A DNA stretch of 64,000 bases from NCBI GenBank assembly GCA_902801165.1, contig CADCHI010000002.1, forward strand, positions 62,001 through 126,000, given 5' to 3'. This document shows positions 49,903 through 58,533 of the stretch, in pieces. A program made the translations under genes and the position numbers. The notes under the pieces are model-generated. The model was not told where the DNA came from. It did not search any database and saw only the letters and a list, made by a program, of their open reading frames with translations. How positions within the stretch are numbered: position 1 is the first letter of the stretch; every line of letters starts with the position of its first letter. The DNA is from an uncultured Eubacteriales bacterium. Its GTDB lineage: Bacteria; Bacillota; Clostridia; Christensenellales; Aristaeellaceae.

Positions 49903-50865
49903 TTATGTGAACATGTCGAATATATTCATCTGCTCCGCCCGGGAACTGTCCCAGTGGCGGCTCGCGTCCCGCAGGTCCATGGTCCTCAGGTCCTTCACAG
50001 GCCGCGCGCCGCGCTGGATCAGCGGGCGGTTTGCCTCGCAGCCTTCCCAGGCATAGATCCAGTCGCAATATCGGTTCATCAGTGCCTCCGTCTCGCCGCG
50101 ACGCCCATCGGTGTTGAACACAAACGCGGCGTCCGCCAGGGAGAACAGCAGCTTGTTGCGGGTGATGGCATGGCTGACGGTGAACATGGCGTCCGGATGC
50201 TCGGTGGAGAGGATGGCACATCGGCCCGCCTCCAGCAGCCGCGCGATGGTCTCGTCTTTCATGTGCTCGTGCATGCCGCCGCCCAGCACATCGATCAGCG
50301 TGCCGCCGTGGCGCTCGGTCAGGCTCGCGGCGATCCGGGAGACCCCCAGCTCGCCTCCGGTGATGACGGCATAGCCCAAGTCGATGGCGCCCAGCACCAG
50401 GGCCTCGATCCCCTGCCGCGCCTCCTGGGTGGTCTTGACGCCGCTGATGCCCACGATGGCGATGGCGGGACCGTTCAGCAGGTTCTCATTGCCGCAGCGG
50501 TAGAAGCAGGGCGGCGCGCCGTCCCCCAGCTTGCGCTCCAGCCGCTTCGGATACTCCCCGTCGTACTGGGTCACCACGTCGATGCCCTCCACGGCGTAGC
50601 CGTCCAGCGCATAGGACAGCTGTACGCCCCGGTGCAGCAGCGTGAAGGCGCGGTAGGCCTCCTCCTCAGTGAGCCCCAGGTAGATCATCAAGCCGCTGAT
50701 GTCCATGTCCAGCAGCTTGCCCACCGTGCGGTAGGCCGTGCCCCGGGTCGCCGACTCAAAGCGGCGGAATTCCTGCACGCTCAGGGGTTTGGCGTACTCC
50801 TCCTTGTTGGGAGAAAGCGCCATGGTCAGCAGCATCGCCGCGTAAGCATCGTCATTGTGGTGCAT
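49903..50865 (-). CDS. DprA/SMF-like Rossmann-fold protein
   Basis: A 320-residue protein with a helical N-terminal region and a Rossmann-like core. AIAIVGISGVKTTQEA and GYAVITGGELGVSRIAASL resemble the DprA positions AIVGTR and VSGLARGID; LIDVLGGGMHEHM follows. The exact DprA signature residues are changed (TGGELG in place of SGLARG). It may bind DNA, RecA, or a nucleotide like other SLOG-superfamily members; I do not assign a function. The ATG at 50865 follows GAGGGGGTTCGGGC. It starts 111 bp after the end of sigK. Confidence 0.65.
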   Translation of the reverse strand: MHHNDDAYAAMLLTMALSPNKEEYAKPLSVQEFRRFESATRGTAYRTVGKLLDMDISGLMIYLGLTEEEAYRAFTLLHRGVQLSYALDGYAVEGIDVVTQYDGEYPKRLERKLGDGAPPCFYRCGNENLLNGPAIAIVGISGVKTTQEARQGIEALVLGAIDLGYAVITGGELGVSRIAASLTERHGGTLIDVLGGGMHEHMKDETIARLLEAGRCAILSTEHPDAMFTVSHAITRNKLLFSLADAAFVFNTDGRRGETEALMNRYCDWIYAWEGCEANRPLIQRGARPVKDLRTMDLRDASRHWDSSRAEQMNIFDMFT

Positions 50866-50976
50866 GCCCGAACCCCCTCGCAGTCGTTCTGAATGTATTC
50901 TATCACGAACGCAGTGGATTTGCAAGCCGCGCGGCGCTCCAACAGGCCCAAACAAGCGGCTGTATGCGCGGTCGAA

Positions 50977-51675
50977 TCACGCCTCCGCGCAGTCCAGCGC
51001 CTTCCTCAGCTTCTCCAAAGCCTTCTTTTCGATGCGGGAGACGTAGCTTCGGGAGATGCCCAGCCGCTCTGCCACCCGGTGCTGGGGCCAGGGCTCGCCG
51101 TCCTCCAGTCCGCAGCGCAGGCGCACCACCTCGGCCTCCCGGGGCTCCAGCACCCGCTCCATCAGCCGCAGCGCCCGCATGGATTCGATGGCGGTCTCCG
51201 CCGCGTCGGGCACGAGCTCCGGGTCCGTGCCCAGCAGGTCGCCCAGCTGCAGCTCGTTGCCGTCCCCGTCCTCCCCCAGGCTCTCGCCCATCGGCACCTC
51301 GGCCCGTCGCTTCCGATTAGCCCGGAAGAACATCAGGATCTCGTTCTCGATGCACCGCGCGGCGTAGGGCGTAAGCTTGCCCGCCTCCGGGCGGTAGGTC
51401 TGCACTGCCTTGATCAGCCCCAGGGAGCCGATGGAGATCAGGTCGTCCTGCTCGACGCCCGTCTGGGCGTACTTCCGGGAGATGTGGGCCACCAGCCGCA
51501 GGTTGTGGACGATCAGTTCGTTCGCGGCCTCCCGGTCGCCGCCAGCCAGCCTTTCCAGCAGCGCCTGCTCCTCCGCCTTCTCCAGCGGCTTGGGATACTC
51601 CTGCCGAGCGCTGATGTGCAGCAGCATCAGCCAGCCGTTCTCCGCCAGCCACAGCAGCATTTCGGGCAAAAACAT
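50977..51675 (-). CDS. sigK: Sporulation sigma factor sigma-K (uninterrupted)
   Basis: Mother-cell late-sporulation sigma factor. The 232 residues show a short hydrophobic pro-sequence-like start (MFLPEMLLWLAENGWLML), region 2 (NLRLVAHISRKYAQTG, EQDDLISIGSLGLIKAV, YAARCIENEILMFFR) and region 4 with HTH (RVAERLGISRSYVSRIEKKALEKL). The motif order and N-terminal hydrophobic segment match SigK better than SigE. The coding sequence is continuous, with no skin-type insertion. The ATG at 51675 follows AAGGGGGAAAGCCCT. Regulation in the family is by sigma-E and SpoIIID; I could not identify the promoter. Confidence 0.88.
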   Translation of the reverse strand: MFLPEMLLWLAENGWLMLLHISARQEYPKPLEKAEEQALLERLAGGDREAANELIVHNLRLVAHISRKYAQTGVEQDDLISIGSLGLIKAVQTYRPEAGKLTPYAARCIENEILMFFRANRKRRAEVPMGESLGEDGDGNELQLGDLLGTDPELVPDAAETAIESMRALRLMERVLEPREAEVVRLRCGLEDGEPWPQHRVAERLGISRSYVSRIEKKALEKLRKALDCAEA

Positions 51676-51780
51676 AGGGCTTTCCCCCTTTTCGGAAGTC
51701 TGCCCTACATTCTATTCGGTTTTTGGGGAAGCGTGCCTGCTTCCCGGCGCGAATCGCCGCGGCGGGAAGCCCGGGATTCT

Positions 51781-53085
51781 CTACGGCTGGGCGGTCTGCG
51801 CGGCTTCCTGCTGCAGCGCCTGCTGGCGGTCGTACTCCTCCCACAGCGGGCGGTAGCGAGCCACATTGGCGTTGTGCTCCTCCTGGGTGATGGCGAAGGC
51901 CAGCGTTCCGGAGGTCGGTTCCGTGGCGCAGAAGTACAGGTAACCCTGCTGGATGTAGTCCATGTCCGGCGACATGGCCGCCTCCAGCGCCGCCACGGAG
52001 GGATTGCAGATCGGTCCCACGGGCAGGCCCGGCACGTAATAGGTGTTATAGCCGTTCTGCTGGGAAGTCTCCGCCTCGGTGAGGGCCAGCTTGTGCTGGC
52101 GGCTCAGGTAGGTAGCGGTCGGGTCGCTCTCCAGCTTCCAGCCCAGCTTCAGGCGGTTGTGGAATACGGCGGAGACCCGTCCGTAGTCCTCCCGGTTGCC
52201 GGCCTCCTTCTCGATCATCGAGGCCAGGGTCACGATCTCGTCCATGGTGAGGGTGTTGTCGTAGGTCTCCACCTCGTGGTAGACGCCCTCTTCATCCGCG
52301 TAGTACTCGGTCCGGTCGGTGTAGAACACGTCGTCGATCACCTTGTTGTCCTGATTCAGCAGCGTCCGGATAATGCTCTCCGGCGAGGCCGTGAGGAAGA
52401 TGCGATAGGTGTCCGGCGCGAGATAGCCCTCCAGCGCGTACTTGCGGCCCGCCAGCCTGCCGTTGTTCTGGGCGTCGCGCAGGGCGTAGGAATTGCCCAC
52501 GAAGCGATCCACGTCGTTGCAGAGCCTGAGGAAGTCCTGGGTGTTCTCCAGCGCGCCAACGCTGACCAGGTATTCCGCGATGTCGTCGCAGGTCCAGCCG
52601 GGTACGATGGTGATGACGCGCTCGTTGGTCTGGCTGTCGGAGGTCAATTCGTCGATGATCTGGTCGACGCTCATGCCCGGTGACAGCTGGAAGGTACCGT
52701 AGCTGAGGGAGTTGGTCAGTCCTCGGAACTGAACCATGTATCGGAACACGCGCTGGTCCCGCAGCAGGTTGGCCTCCTCCAGCCGCGCGCCGATCCGGCT
52801 CACCGTCTCGCCGTTTTCGATCTGGAAGGCGACCGTGGAGGCGCTGTCCTCGGCCACCGGCGCGAAGAACGCGCCGTAGATTCGGTTGTAGCCAACGGAA
52901 ACCATGCCGATGACCACCAGCACGCTGCACAGGAAGATCAGCACCGGCCGCAGCAGCTTCCACAGCCAGGCATACCAGTACATGCCGTATTCCCGGTCCT
53001 CGTGGAGCGCGCGTATGCTGTATTTTTCAGACTGTATGCGCGGTTTGCGCCGGTTGGGCGCGCGCCGCTTCCGTTTCTGTGCCAT
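51781..53085 (-). CDS. mltG: Endolytic transglycosylase MltG
   Basis: Inner-membrane lytic transglycosylase that cleaves nascent glycan strands and sets their length. The 434 residues have a Lys/Arg-rich N terminus, one transmembrane helix (about 48-70, LLRPVLIFLCSVLVVIGMV) and a LysM-like subdomain (about 80-160). The YceG catalytic domain contains the Glu in LEGYLAPDTY, ASMIEKEAG, LESDPTATY and the signature YNTYYVPGLPVGPICNPS. The ATG at 53085 follows GGAGGACTCA. A hairpin at 51740-51771 lies beyond the 3' end. Confidence 0.94.
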   Translation of the reverse strand: MAQKRKRRAPNRRKPRIQSEKYSIRALHEDREYGMYWYAWLWKLLRPVLIFLCSVLVVIGMVSVGYNRIYGAFFAPVAEDSASTVAFQIENGETVSRIGARLEEANLLRDQRVFRYMVQFRGLTNSLSYGTFQLSPGMSVDQIIDELTSDSQTNERVITIVPGWTCDDIAEYLVSVGALENTQDFLRLCNDVDRFVGNSYALRDAQNNGRLAGRKYALEGYLAPDTYRIFLTASPESIIRTLLNQDNKVIDDVFYTDRTEYYADEEGVYHEVETYDNTLTMDEIVTLASMIEKEAGNREDYGRVSAVFHNRLKLGWKLESDPTATYLSRQHKLALTEAETSQQNGYNTYYVPGLPVGPICNPSVAALEAAMSPDMDYIQQGYLYFCATEPTSGTLAFAITQEEHNANVARYRPLWEEYDRQQALQQEAAQTAQP

Positions 53086-53161
53086 TGAGTCCTCCAATAA
53101 AGATCCGCCTCATTCAAGGCCATTACCATAACAGAGAAGGCTTGAGAGGCGCAGCCATTCC

Positions 53162-53509
53162 CTATTGTGCCAGCATGTCCAGGTCTACGCCGGCCACGTC
53201 GGCCAGTATCTTGAAGATGTCGGACAGCATCCTCTGGAACCGGAATTCCGCCATCAGGTAGGCGCTCACGTCCGGGTTGAATTGCAGCAGCGTACCGATC
53301 TGCTGCAGGCGCTGGAAGTCCTCCTCGGGCATGTTTTCGCCCGCGGCCATCTTCGCCTGCATTCTGAACTGCAGCCGCTTGTATTCGTCCAGGAGTGCCT
53401 TGTTGGTGCCGTCGTCATAGGCGACGCCCTTCAGGCGATTGTACTCCCGGTACTCCTCGCTCTCCTTCAGCGCTCGGGCGAGCTCCCGTGCCTGGTCGTA
53501 TGGATTCAT
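53162..53509 (-). CDS. ylbF: YlbF/YmcA (Com_YlbF) family protein
   Basis: A 115-residue, mostly helical protein of the YlbF family, which in Bacillus forms a complex with YmcA and YaaT that supports RNase Y-dependent mRNA maturation, competence and sporulation. Conserved features are the N-terminal YDQARELARALKESEEY and the central RLQFRMQAKMAAGE helix. The ATG at 53509 is preceded by GGAGGGCACC; the upstream ATG at 53521 overlaps that RBS and is unlikely. It lies 76 bp upstream of mltG, same strand. Confidence 0.85.
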   Translation of the reverse strand: MNPYDQARELARALKESEEYREYNRLKGVAYDDGTNKALLDEYKRLQFRMQAKMAAGENMPEEDFQRLQQIGTLLQFNPDVSAYLMAEFRFQRMLSDIFKILADVAGVDLDMLAQ

Positions 53510-53569
53510 GGTGCCCTCCATCTGTGATTGGACGCAAGCAGGAACTTCCGGGTTCCATACCCGTTTGCT

Positions 53570-53691
53570 GTTCCCATTCCCCGTTACCTGTTCCCGGGCA
53601 ATCCGCCTGCTGCCTGCTGCCTGTTACCTATTTTCCGTTCCCTGTTCCCAGGCAATCTGACTGCTGCCTGTTGCCTGTTGCCTGTTGCCTA
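53570..53691. repeat. 7-bp-periodic intergenic repeat tract, 1
   Basis: The region is built from degenerate heptamers such as GTTACCT, GTTCCCT and TGCCTGT, with three exact TGCCTGT units at 53665-53685. At a larger scale a segment of about 40 bp beginning CCTGTTCCC recurs imperfectly at 53587 and 53641. It fills the space between ylbF and the end of the RNase J gene. Confidence 0.8.
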
Positions 53692-53693
53692 TA

Positions 53694-55367
53694 TTATATC
53701 TCCACGATGATCGGCAGGATCATCGGGTTGCGCTTGATGGTGTCGTAGATGTAGCGCTGTACGGACTCCCGCACGTCGTTCTTGAGCCGGTTCCAGTCGG
53801 TGGAATCGATGGGGCCGAAGGCGTCGATGGCCCGCATGGCCGCTTCCCGCGCGCCTTCCACCAGCTCGTCGGACTCCCGCACGTACACGAAGCCGCGGCT
53901 GATGATGTCGGGTCCTGAGACCACCGTGCCCAGCTCGTGATCGAGGCCCATGACCACGATCAGCAGGCCGTCCTCGGACAGGTGCTTGCGGTCGCGCAGC
54001 ACCACGGCGCCCACGTCACCAATGCCCAGGCCGTCGATCAGCACGGAGCCGCTGGGCACCACGCCGGTCACGTCGATGGTGTCGGAGGTCAGTTCGATCA
54101 CGTCGCCGATCTCCACCATCAGCACGTTGTCCTCGGGCATGCCCAGCGATTTCGCCAGGTTGGCGTGGTGGTACAGGTGCCGGTATTCGCCGTGCACGGG
54201 CACGAAGAACTTTGGCTTGATCAGCGAATGCATCAGCTTGAGCTCCTCCTGCCGGGCGTGGCCGGAGACGTGGACCTCGGCGAGGGATTCGTAGATCACG
54301 TTCGCGCCGATCCTGATCAGCTGGTTGATGACCCGTGAGACGGACTTCTCGTTGCCGGGAATGGGCGTGGCCGAGATGATGACCATGTCACTCTCGCGGA
54401 TCTCCAGCTTGCGGTGCTCGGCGAAGGCCATGCGGGACAGGCCGCTCATCGGCTCGCCCTGGCTGCCGGTGGTCACCACGGCGATCTGCTCGTCGGGATA
54501 GCGGTCCAGGTCGTCCGCCGTGATCAGCGTCCCCTCTGGGATCTTCAAATAGCCCAGCTGCATGGCCACCTTGGACACGTTCACCATGCTGCGGCCCATC
54601 AGGCACACCTTGCGGTGGAACCGCACGCAGGAATCCACCACCGCCTGGATGCGATGCACGTTGCTGGCAAACATGGCGATGATGACGCGGCCCGTGGCCT
54701 TCTGGAACTGGTCGTTGAAGGTGGCGGCTACCTTCTTTTCGGACATGGTGTAGCCCTGGCGCTCAGCGTTGGTGGAGTCGGCGAGGAGCAGCAGCACGCC
54801 CTCCCGGCCCAGCTCCGCCAGGCGTCCGAGGTCGATCGGCGCGCCGTCCAGCGGCGTATAGTCCACCTTGAAGTCGCCGGTGTGCACCACGGTGCCCACG
54901 GGCGTCTTGATCGCCAGCGCGCACGCCCCGGCGATGGAGTGGTTCACGTGGATGAACTCCACGGAGAAGCAGCCCGCATGGATCACGTCGCCCTCGGTCA
55001 CCACGTTCAGCGGCGCCACGTTCTGGAGCCGGTGCTCCTTCAGCTTGTGCTCGCACAGCGCCAGCGTCAGCTTCGTGCCGTACACCGGAGCCGGCAGGTT
55101 GCGCAGCACATAGGGCACCGCGCCGATGTGGTCCTCGTGTCCGTGGGTGATAAAGTAGCCGCGGATCTTGTCCTTGTTGTGTTCCAGATAGCTGGTGTCG
55201 GGTATGACGAGGTCGACGCCCGGCATATCCTCCCTGGGGAATATGGAGCCGAGGTCGATTACGATGATGTCATTTTGATATTCAAGCACCGTCAGGTTTT
55301 TGCCGATCTCCCCGAGACCGCCCAGCGGTATGATTTTGAGCTTGTCTTCCCTGTTTTTTCTGGCCAA
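53694..55367 (-). CDS. rnj: Ribonuclease J
   Basis: Metallo-beta-lactamase/beta-CASP endo- and 5'-3' exoribonuclease involved in mRNA decay and rRNA maturation. The 557 residues show the zinc motif THGHEDHIG (near residue 75), the beta-CASP motif segments (LLADSTNAER, SNVHRI, TTGSQGEP) and a C-terminal domain ending in PIIVEI. The start is TTG at 55367 (MARKNREDKLKI), with AAAGGAGG 7 bases upstream. The leader of about 105 nt contains the inverted repeat GTATGC/GCATAC at 55446-55471. Confidence 0.95.
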   Translation of the reverse strand: MARKNREDKLKIIPLGGLGEIGKNLTVLEYQNDIIVIDLGSIFPREDMPGVDLVIPDTSYLEHNKDKIRGYFITHGHEDHIGAVPYVLRNLPAPVYGTKLTLALCEHKLKEHRLQNVAPLNVVTEGDVIHAGCFSVEFIHVNHSIAGACALAIKTPVGTVVHTGDFKVDYTPLDGAPIDLGRLAELGREGVLLLLADSTNAERQGYTMSEKKVAATFNDQFQKATGRVIIAMFASNVHRIQAVVDSCVRFHRKVCLMGRSMVNVSKVAMQLGYLKIPEGTLITADDLDRYPDEQIAVVTTGSQGEPMSGLSRMAFAEHRKLEIRESDMVIISATPIPGNEKSVSRVINQLIRIGANVIYESLAEVHVSGHARQEELKLMHSLIKPKFFVPVHGEYRHLYHHANLAKSLGMPEDNVLMVEIGDVIELTSDTIDVTGVVPSGSVLIDGLGIGDVGAVVLRDRKHLSEDGLLIVVMGLDHELGTVVSGPDIISRGFVYVRESDELVEGAREAAMRAIDAFGPIDSTDWNRLKNDVRESVQRYIYDTIKRNPMILPIIVEI

Positions 55368-55478
55368 GACAACGCCTCCTTTACGCGATATTATTAACTA
55401 TATACTACGCCGCCCGCGCCGGAGCGACGCATGATTCATCGTTCTGTATGCGATGCCCGCGCATGGCATACCATTAAA

Positions 55479-55484
55479 ATTATA
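55479..55484 (-). promoter_or_regulatory. Possible -10 box for the RNase J gene
   Basis: A perfect TATAAT on the minus strand, about 112 bp before the TTG start; no convincing -35 at 16-18 bp. Confidence 0.35.
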
Positions 55485-55595
55485 GCACAATTCCCGCCGG
55501 ATTCACAGCGAAAGCCGTGTCTTTATCGGAAATTGTAAGTAAAGAGTGGCCCGAGTGCGGACCTTCACCCGTCCGCCAGCGATTCGGCCAAGCCC

Positions 55596-55621
55596 AAAAA
55601 CCCCGCTGAGCAGTACAGCGG
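55596..55621 (-). terminator. Hairpin with T-run downstream of trxA
   Basis: CCGCTG pairs with CAGCGG around a 7-base loop. On the minus strand it is followed by GG and five T. Confidence 0.4.
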
Positions 55622-55720
55622 AGCCATCAAAACAAACTTCCGTCTGGAATGACGATCCTTCGATCTATTCGGAATCCCCTGCCGGCATTCCGGCATGCGC
55701 CGTGAAAAACGGCTGACGGA

Positions 55721-55751
55721 GCGGCGGGACGCTTGAACGCCGTCCCGCCGC
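55721..55751 (-). terminator. GC-rich hairpin after trxA
   Basis: GCGGCGGGACG pairs perfectly with CGTCCCGCCGC across 9 bases, 13 bp after the trxA stop. The T-run (TTTTT) is displaced by about 10 bases. Confidence 0.4.
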
Positions 55752-55763
55752 CGTGCCTGAAAA

Positions 55764-56084
55764 TCAGCGGTTGCGATCGATCATGGCCTTGAGAGCCTGC
55801 TTGCTCTGCACGCCGACCACCTTGTCCACGGCCTTGCCGTCCTTGAACAGGAACAGCGTAGGGATGGCCTGGATGCCCAGCCCGATGGCGACCTCGGCGT
55901 TCTCATCCACGTTCACCTTCGCGAAGGTCACGCCCTCAGTCTCCGCGGCGAGCTCCTCCACCACCGGCGCGATCATGCGGCACGGGCCGCACCAGGTCGC
56001 CCAGAAGTCAACCAGCGTCAGGTGGTTCTTGCTCAGGTTCTCAAACTTCATGTCCTCGGAGGTGTATACCTTGACCTCTGCCAT
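55764..56084 (-). CDS. trxA: Thioredoxin
   Basis: Cytoplasmic dithiol-disulfide oxidoreductase of 106 residues, the standard length. The active site WCGPC lies in DFWATWCGPCRM near residue 31, and the cis-Pro segment is AIPTLFLF. The ATG at 56084 follows AAGGAGAAGGATAAC. It lies 86 bp downstream of the helicase gene on the same strand. The reductase is not in the window; the FTR-like protein at 13 kb could in principle be a donor (inference). Confidence 0.96.
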   Translation of the reverse strand: MAEVKVYTSEDMKFENLSKNHLTLVDFWATWCGPCRMIAPVVEELAAETEGVTFAKVNVDENAEVAIGLGIQAIPTLFLFKDGKAVDKVVGVQSKQALKAMIDRNR

Positions 56085-56170
56085 GTTATCCTTCTCCTTC
56101 TATGGTCGTATTCGCGCTTCACGCGTCTTTTCACGTCACAGCCCGTTTGCGTCGTCCGCAGGTCTGCCTG

Positions 56171-58435
56171 TCACTTGTCCAGCAGGCCCTTCAATATGGC
56201 AATCAGCGTGCCCTTCGCCCCGGGGCCCGCGGTGGCGCCCACGCAGCTGGGGCAGCCGTCCCGGCAGGGGCAGGCGGTCAGCATCTCCAGAGCCCGGCGG
56301 AACAGCTCGTCCTGCATCTCGTACACCCGGTCGGAAAGGCCGATGCCCCCCGGCACGGAGTCGTACAGGTAGATCGTCGGCGCGTTTGTGAAGGTGTCCT
56401 TCACGTGGTAGACCACGCTGATGTCCTGAGGCGCGCACATCAGATACATCGGCGCGATGTGCCGCAGCAGATGCGCCAGGCCGATCATGGCGTTCTTGAG
56501 GGGCTCCCGCTCGTAGACGTTCTCCAGGTTCTCCGGCAGCACCCACCAGCAGGCGGTGGTCTGCATCTCCAGCTCCGGCAGCGTCACCGGGCCCCAGCCC
56601 AGGTTCTCGTGTGTATCGAAGGCGATCTTCTTGAACACCGTGACGATGGAGGAGGTCAGCACCTCACCTCGCGCCCGGGTCAGCGGGCCTGCTTCCTCCC
56701 GGTCGAACTCGTCCAGCACCTTCAGGCTGGTGGTCAGGTCCGCGTCGGTGTAGTAGCCCACGTCCACGCGGCGGATGTAGGCCTTCTTGTCATCGAAGTC
56801 CAGGTCCTCCACCTGGTATTGGGTGCCCTCGTGCATGTAGATGGCGTACTTGTGCAGCAGCATCGGCACGGTGAAGCGGTCCATCTCGCCGATGACCCGG
56901 TGCTTCTTCGGGTCGGTGATGTCGATGATCAGGAAGTTCTGGTCGCTGGCGGAGCGCAGGTTGATGCCCGCCTGAGGGAACTCCTCCGCCATCCAGTAGT
57001 ATTTCCCCGACACCTGCCGGAGTATGTTCTCGTCCTTCAGGTAGTCCAGCAGCTCTCCGGTGTCCTGTGCGTTGTCGAAGGCTTCCCCCACCTCGAAGGG
57101 CAGCTCGTAGGCGGCGCACTTCAAGTGGTTCAGCAGGATGTACAGGTTGTCCGGGTTGATCAGCGCCTGCTCCGGTGACTGGTTGAAGAAGTATTCCGGA
57201 TGCTGGATGATGTACTGGTCCAGGGGGCTGGAGGTCGCCACCACGATCAGCAGCGACACGCTCCCCCGCCGTCCCGCGCGTCCGGCCTGCTGCCAGGTGG
57301 AGGCGATGGTGCCGGGGTAGCCGCAGAGCACGCAGGCGTCCAGCTGCCCGATGTCGATGCCCAACTCCAGCGCGTTGGTGGACACCACGGAGGTGATGTG
57401 CCCGGCGCGAAGCTCCCGCTCGATTTCCCGGCGCTGGGTGGGCAGGTAGCCGCCGCGATAGCCGCGCACCTTGCCCGCGTTGCCCAGCGGGTCGCGCACC
57501 ATGTCCTTCAAATAGCGGACCAGCACCTCGACGGTCAGCCGCGAGCGGGCGAACACGATGTGCTGCACGCCGGCCTTCAACAGCGAGGCCGCGATCTTCC
57601 GGGTCTCCGGGATGCTGCCCGCGCGGATGCCCAGCTGGGCGTTGACCACCGGCGGGTTGTAGAACACCACGTGCCGCTCCCCGGCGGGGGCGCCGTTTTC
57701 GTCGATCAGGCGCATCTTCCGCCCCGTCATAGTCTCGGCCAGCTCCCTCGGGTTGCGGATGGTGGCAGAGCAGCAGATGAAGGTTGGGTGGGCGCCGTAG
57801 AACTCGCAGATGCGCTTCAAGCGACGCAGCACGTTGGCCAGGTTGGAGCCGAACACGCCGCGATAGGCGTGGATCTCGTCGATGACCACGTATTTCAGGT
57901 TTTCGAACAGCTTGACCCACTTGGTGTGGTTGGGCAGTATGCCCTGATGGAGCATGTCCGGGTTGGTGACCACCACGTGGCCCGCCTGCCGGATGGCAGA
58001 GCGCGCCGAAGCAGGCGTATCCCCATCGTAGGTATACGCCTTGATCTCGGCGCCCATGTCCTGGATCATGCTGTACAGCTCGGCCACCTGGTCGCTGGAG
58101 AGCGCTTTGGTGGGAAACAGGTACAGCGCCCGGCTGGCCTCGTCCTTCATGATGGCGTCCAGCACCGGGATGTTGTAGCACAGCGTCTTGCCGGACGCCG
58201 TGGGCGTCACCACCACGAAGTCCTCCCCCGCCAGCGCGGCCCGTATGGCCTGGCTCTGGTGCAGGTAAGGCGCTTCGATGCCCCGGTTTTTCAGCGTCCG
58301 GACGATGCGCGGGTCCAGCTCCGGCGGGAATTCGCCGTAGCGGGCTTGCCGCGCGGGCATCACCTGCCAGCTGGTCACGTTGTCCATGAACGCGGGGTTC
58401 TGACGCAGTTTGGAAATGTACTCCGCAATCGTCAT
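56171..58435 (-). CDS. mrfA: MrfA/YprA-type DEAD/H helicase with DUF1998 zinc-binding C terminus
   Basis: SF2 3'-5' DNA helicase; the Bacillus homologue MrfA takes part in repair of mitomycin C damage with the nuclease MrfB. The 754 residues show Walker A TPTASGKTLCYN, motif II DEIHAYRG, motif III CSATIRNP and the motif VI segment QQAGRAGRRG. The DUF1998/MZB region has a four-Cys cluster CPCRDGCPSC near residue 730. ATG 58435 and GTG 58447 are both possible; neither has a strong RBS, and I use the ATG. No mrfB-type exonuclease is adjacent, though a DEDDh exonuclease occurs at 34 kb. Confidence 0.92.
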   Translation of the reverse strand: MTIAEYISKLRQNPAFMDNVTSWQVMPARQARYGEFPPELDPRIVRTLKNRGIEAPYLHQSQAIRAALAGEDFVVVTPTASGKTLCYNIPVLDAIMKDEASRALYLFPTKALSSDQVAELYSMIQDMGAEIKAYTYDGDTPASARSAIRQAGHVVVTNPDMLHQGILPNHTKWVKLFENLKYVVIDEIHAYRGVFGSNLANVLRRLKRICEFYGAHPTFICCSATIRNPRELAETMTGRKMRLIDENGAPAGERHVVFYNPPVVNAQLGIRAGSIPETRKIAASLLKAGVQHIVFARSRLTVEVLVRYLKDMVRDPLGNAGKVRGYRGGYLPTQRREIERELRAGHITSVVSTNALELGIDIGQLDACVLCGYPGTIASTWQQAGRAGRRGSVSLLIVVATSSPLDQYIIQHPEYFFNQSPEQALINPDNLYILLNHLKCAAYELPFEVGEAFDNAQDTGELLDYLKDENILRQVSGKYYWMAEEFPQAGINLRSASDQNFLIIDITDPKKHRVIGEMDRFTVPMLLHKYAIYMHEGTQYQVEDLDFDDKKAYIRRVDVGYYTDADLTTSLKVLDEFDREEAGPLTRARGEVLTSSIVTVFKKIAFDTHENLGWGPVTLPELEMQTTACWWVLPENLENVYEREPLKNAMIGLAHLLRHIAPMYLMCAPQDISVVYHVKDTFTNAPTIYLYDSVPGGIGLSDRVYEMQDELFRRALEMLTACPCRDGCPSCVGATAGPGAKGTLIAILKGLLDK

Positions 58436-58483
58436 AACTTCAACCACAAATGGGATCGTGGAACGATCATGGAATCAAGCACT

Positions 58484-58525
58484 ATTCCCAATTCTCCATT
58501 CCCAATTCCCAATTCTCAATTATCA
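58484..58525 (+). repeat. 7-bp tandem repeat tract, 2 (six units)
   Basis: Six head-to-tail heptamers: ATTCCCA, ATTCTCC, ATTCCCA, ATTCCCA, ATTCTCA, ATTATCA. The tract lies in the short gap between thiI and the helicase gene and continues to within 8 bp of the thiI stop. Confidence 0.88.
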
Positions 58526-58533
58526 ACCGAGGG

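Larger units (their letters stand above)
55485..55763. other. Intergenic stretch between trxA and the RNase J gene
   Basis: No gene is supported. It contains two terminator-like hairpins facing trxA (listed separately) and the short inverted repeats GAATCCCC/GGAATG near 55655-55680. Confidence 0.45.

Noticed and set aside
55640-55690. A possible third copy of the 75-bp palindromic element (GGAATGACGATCCTTCG)
   Set aside because: Only a short stretch resembles the element and no matching inverted arm was found.
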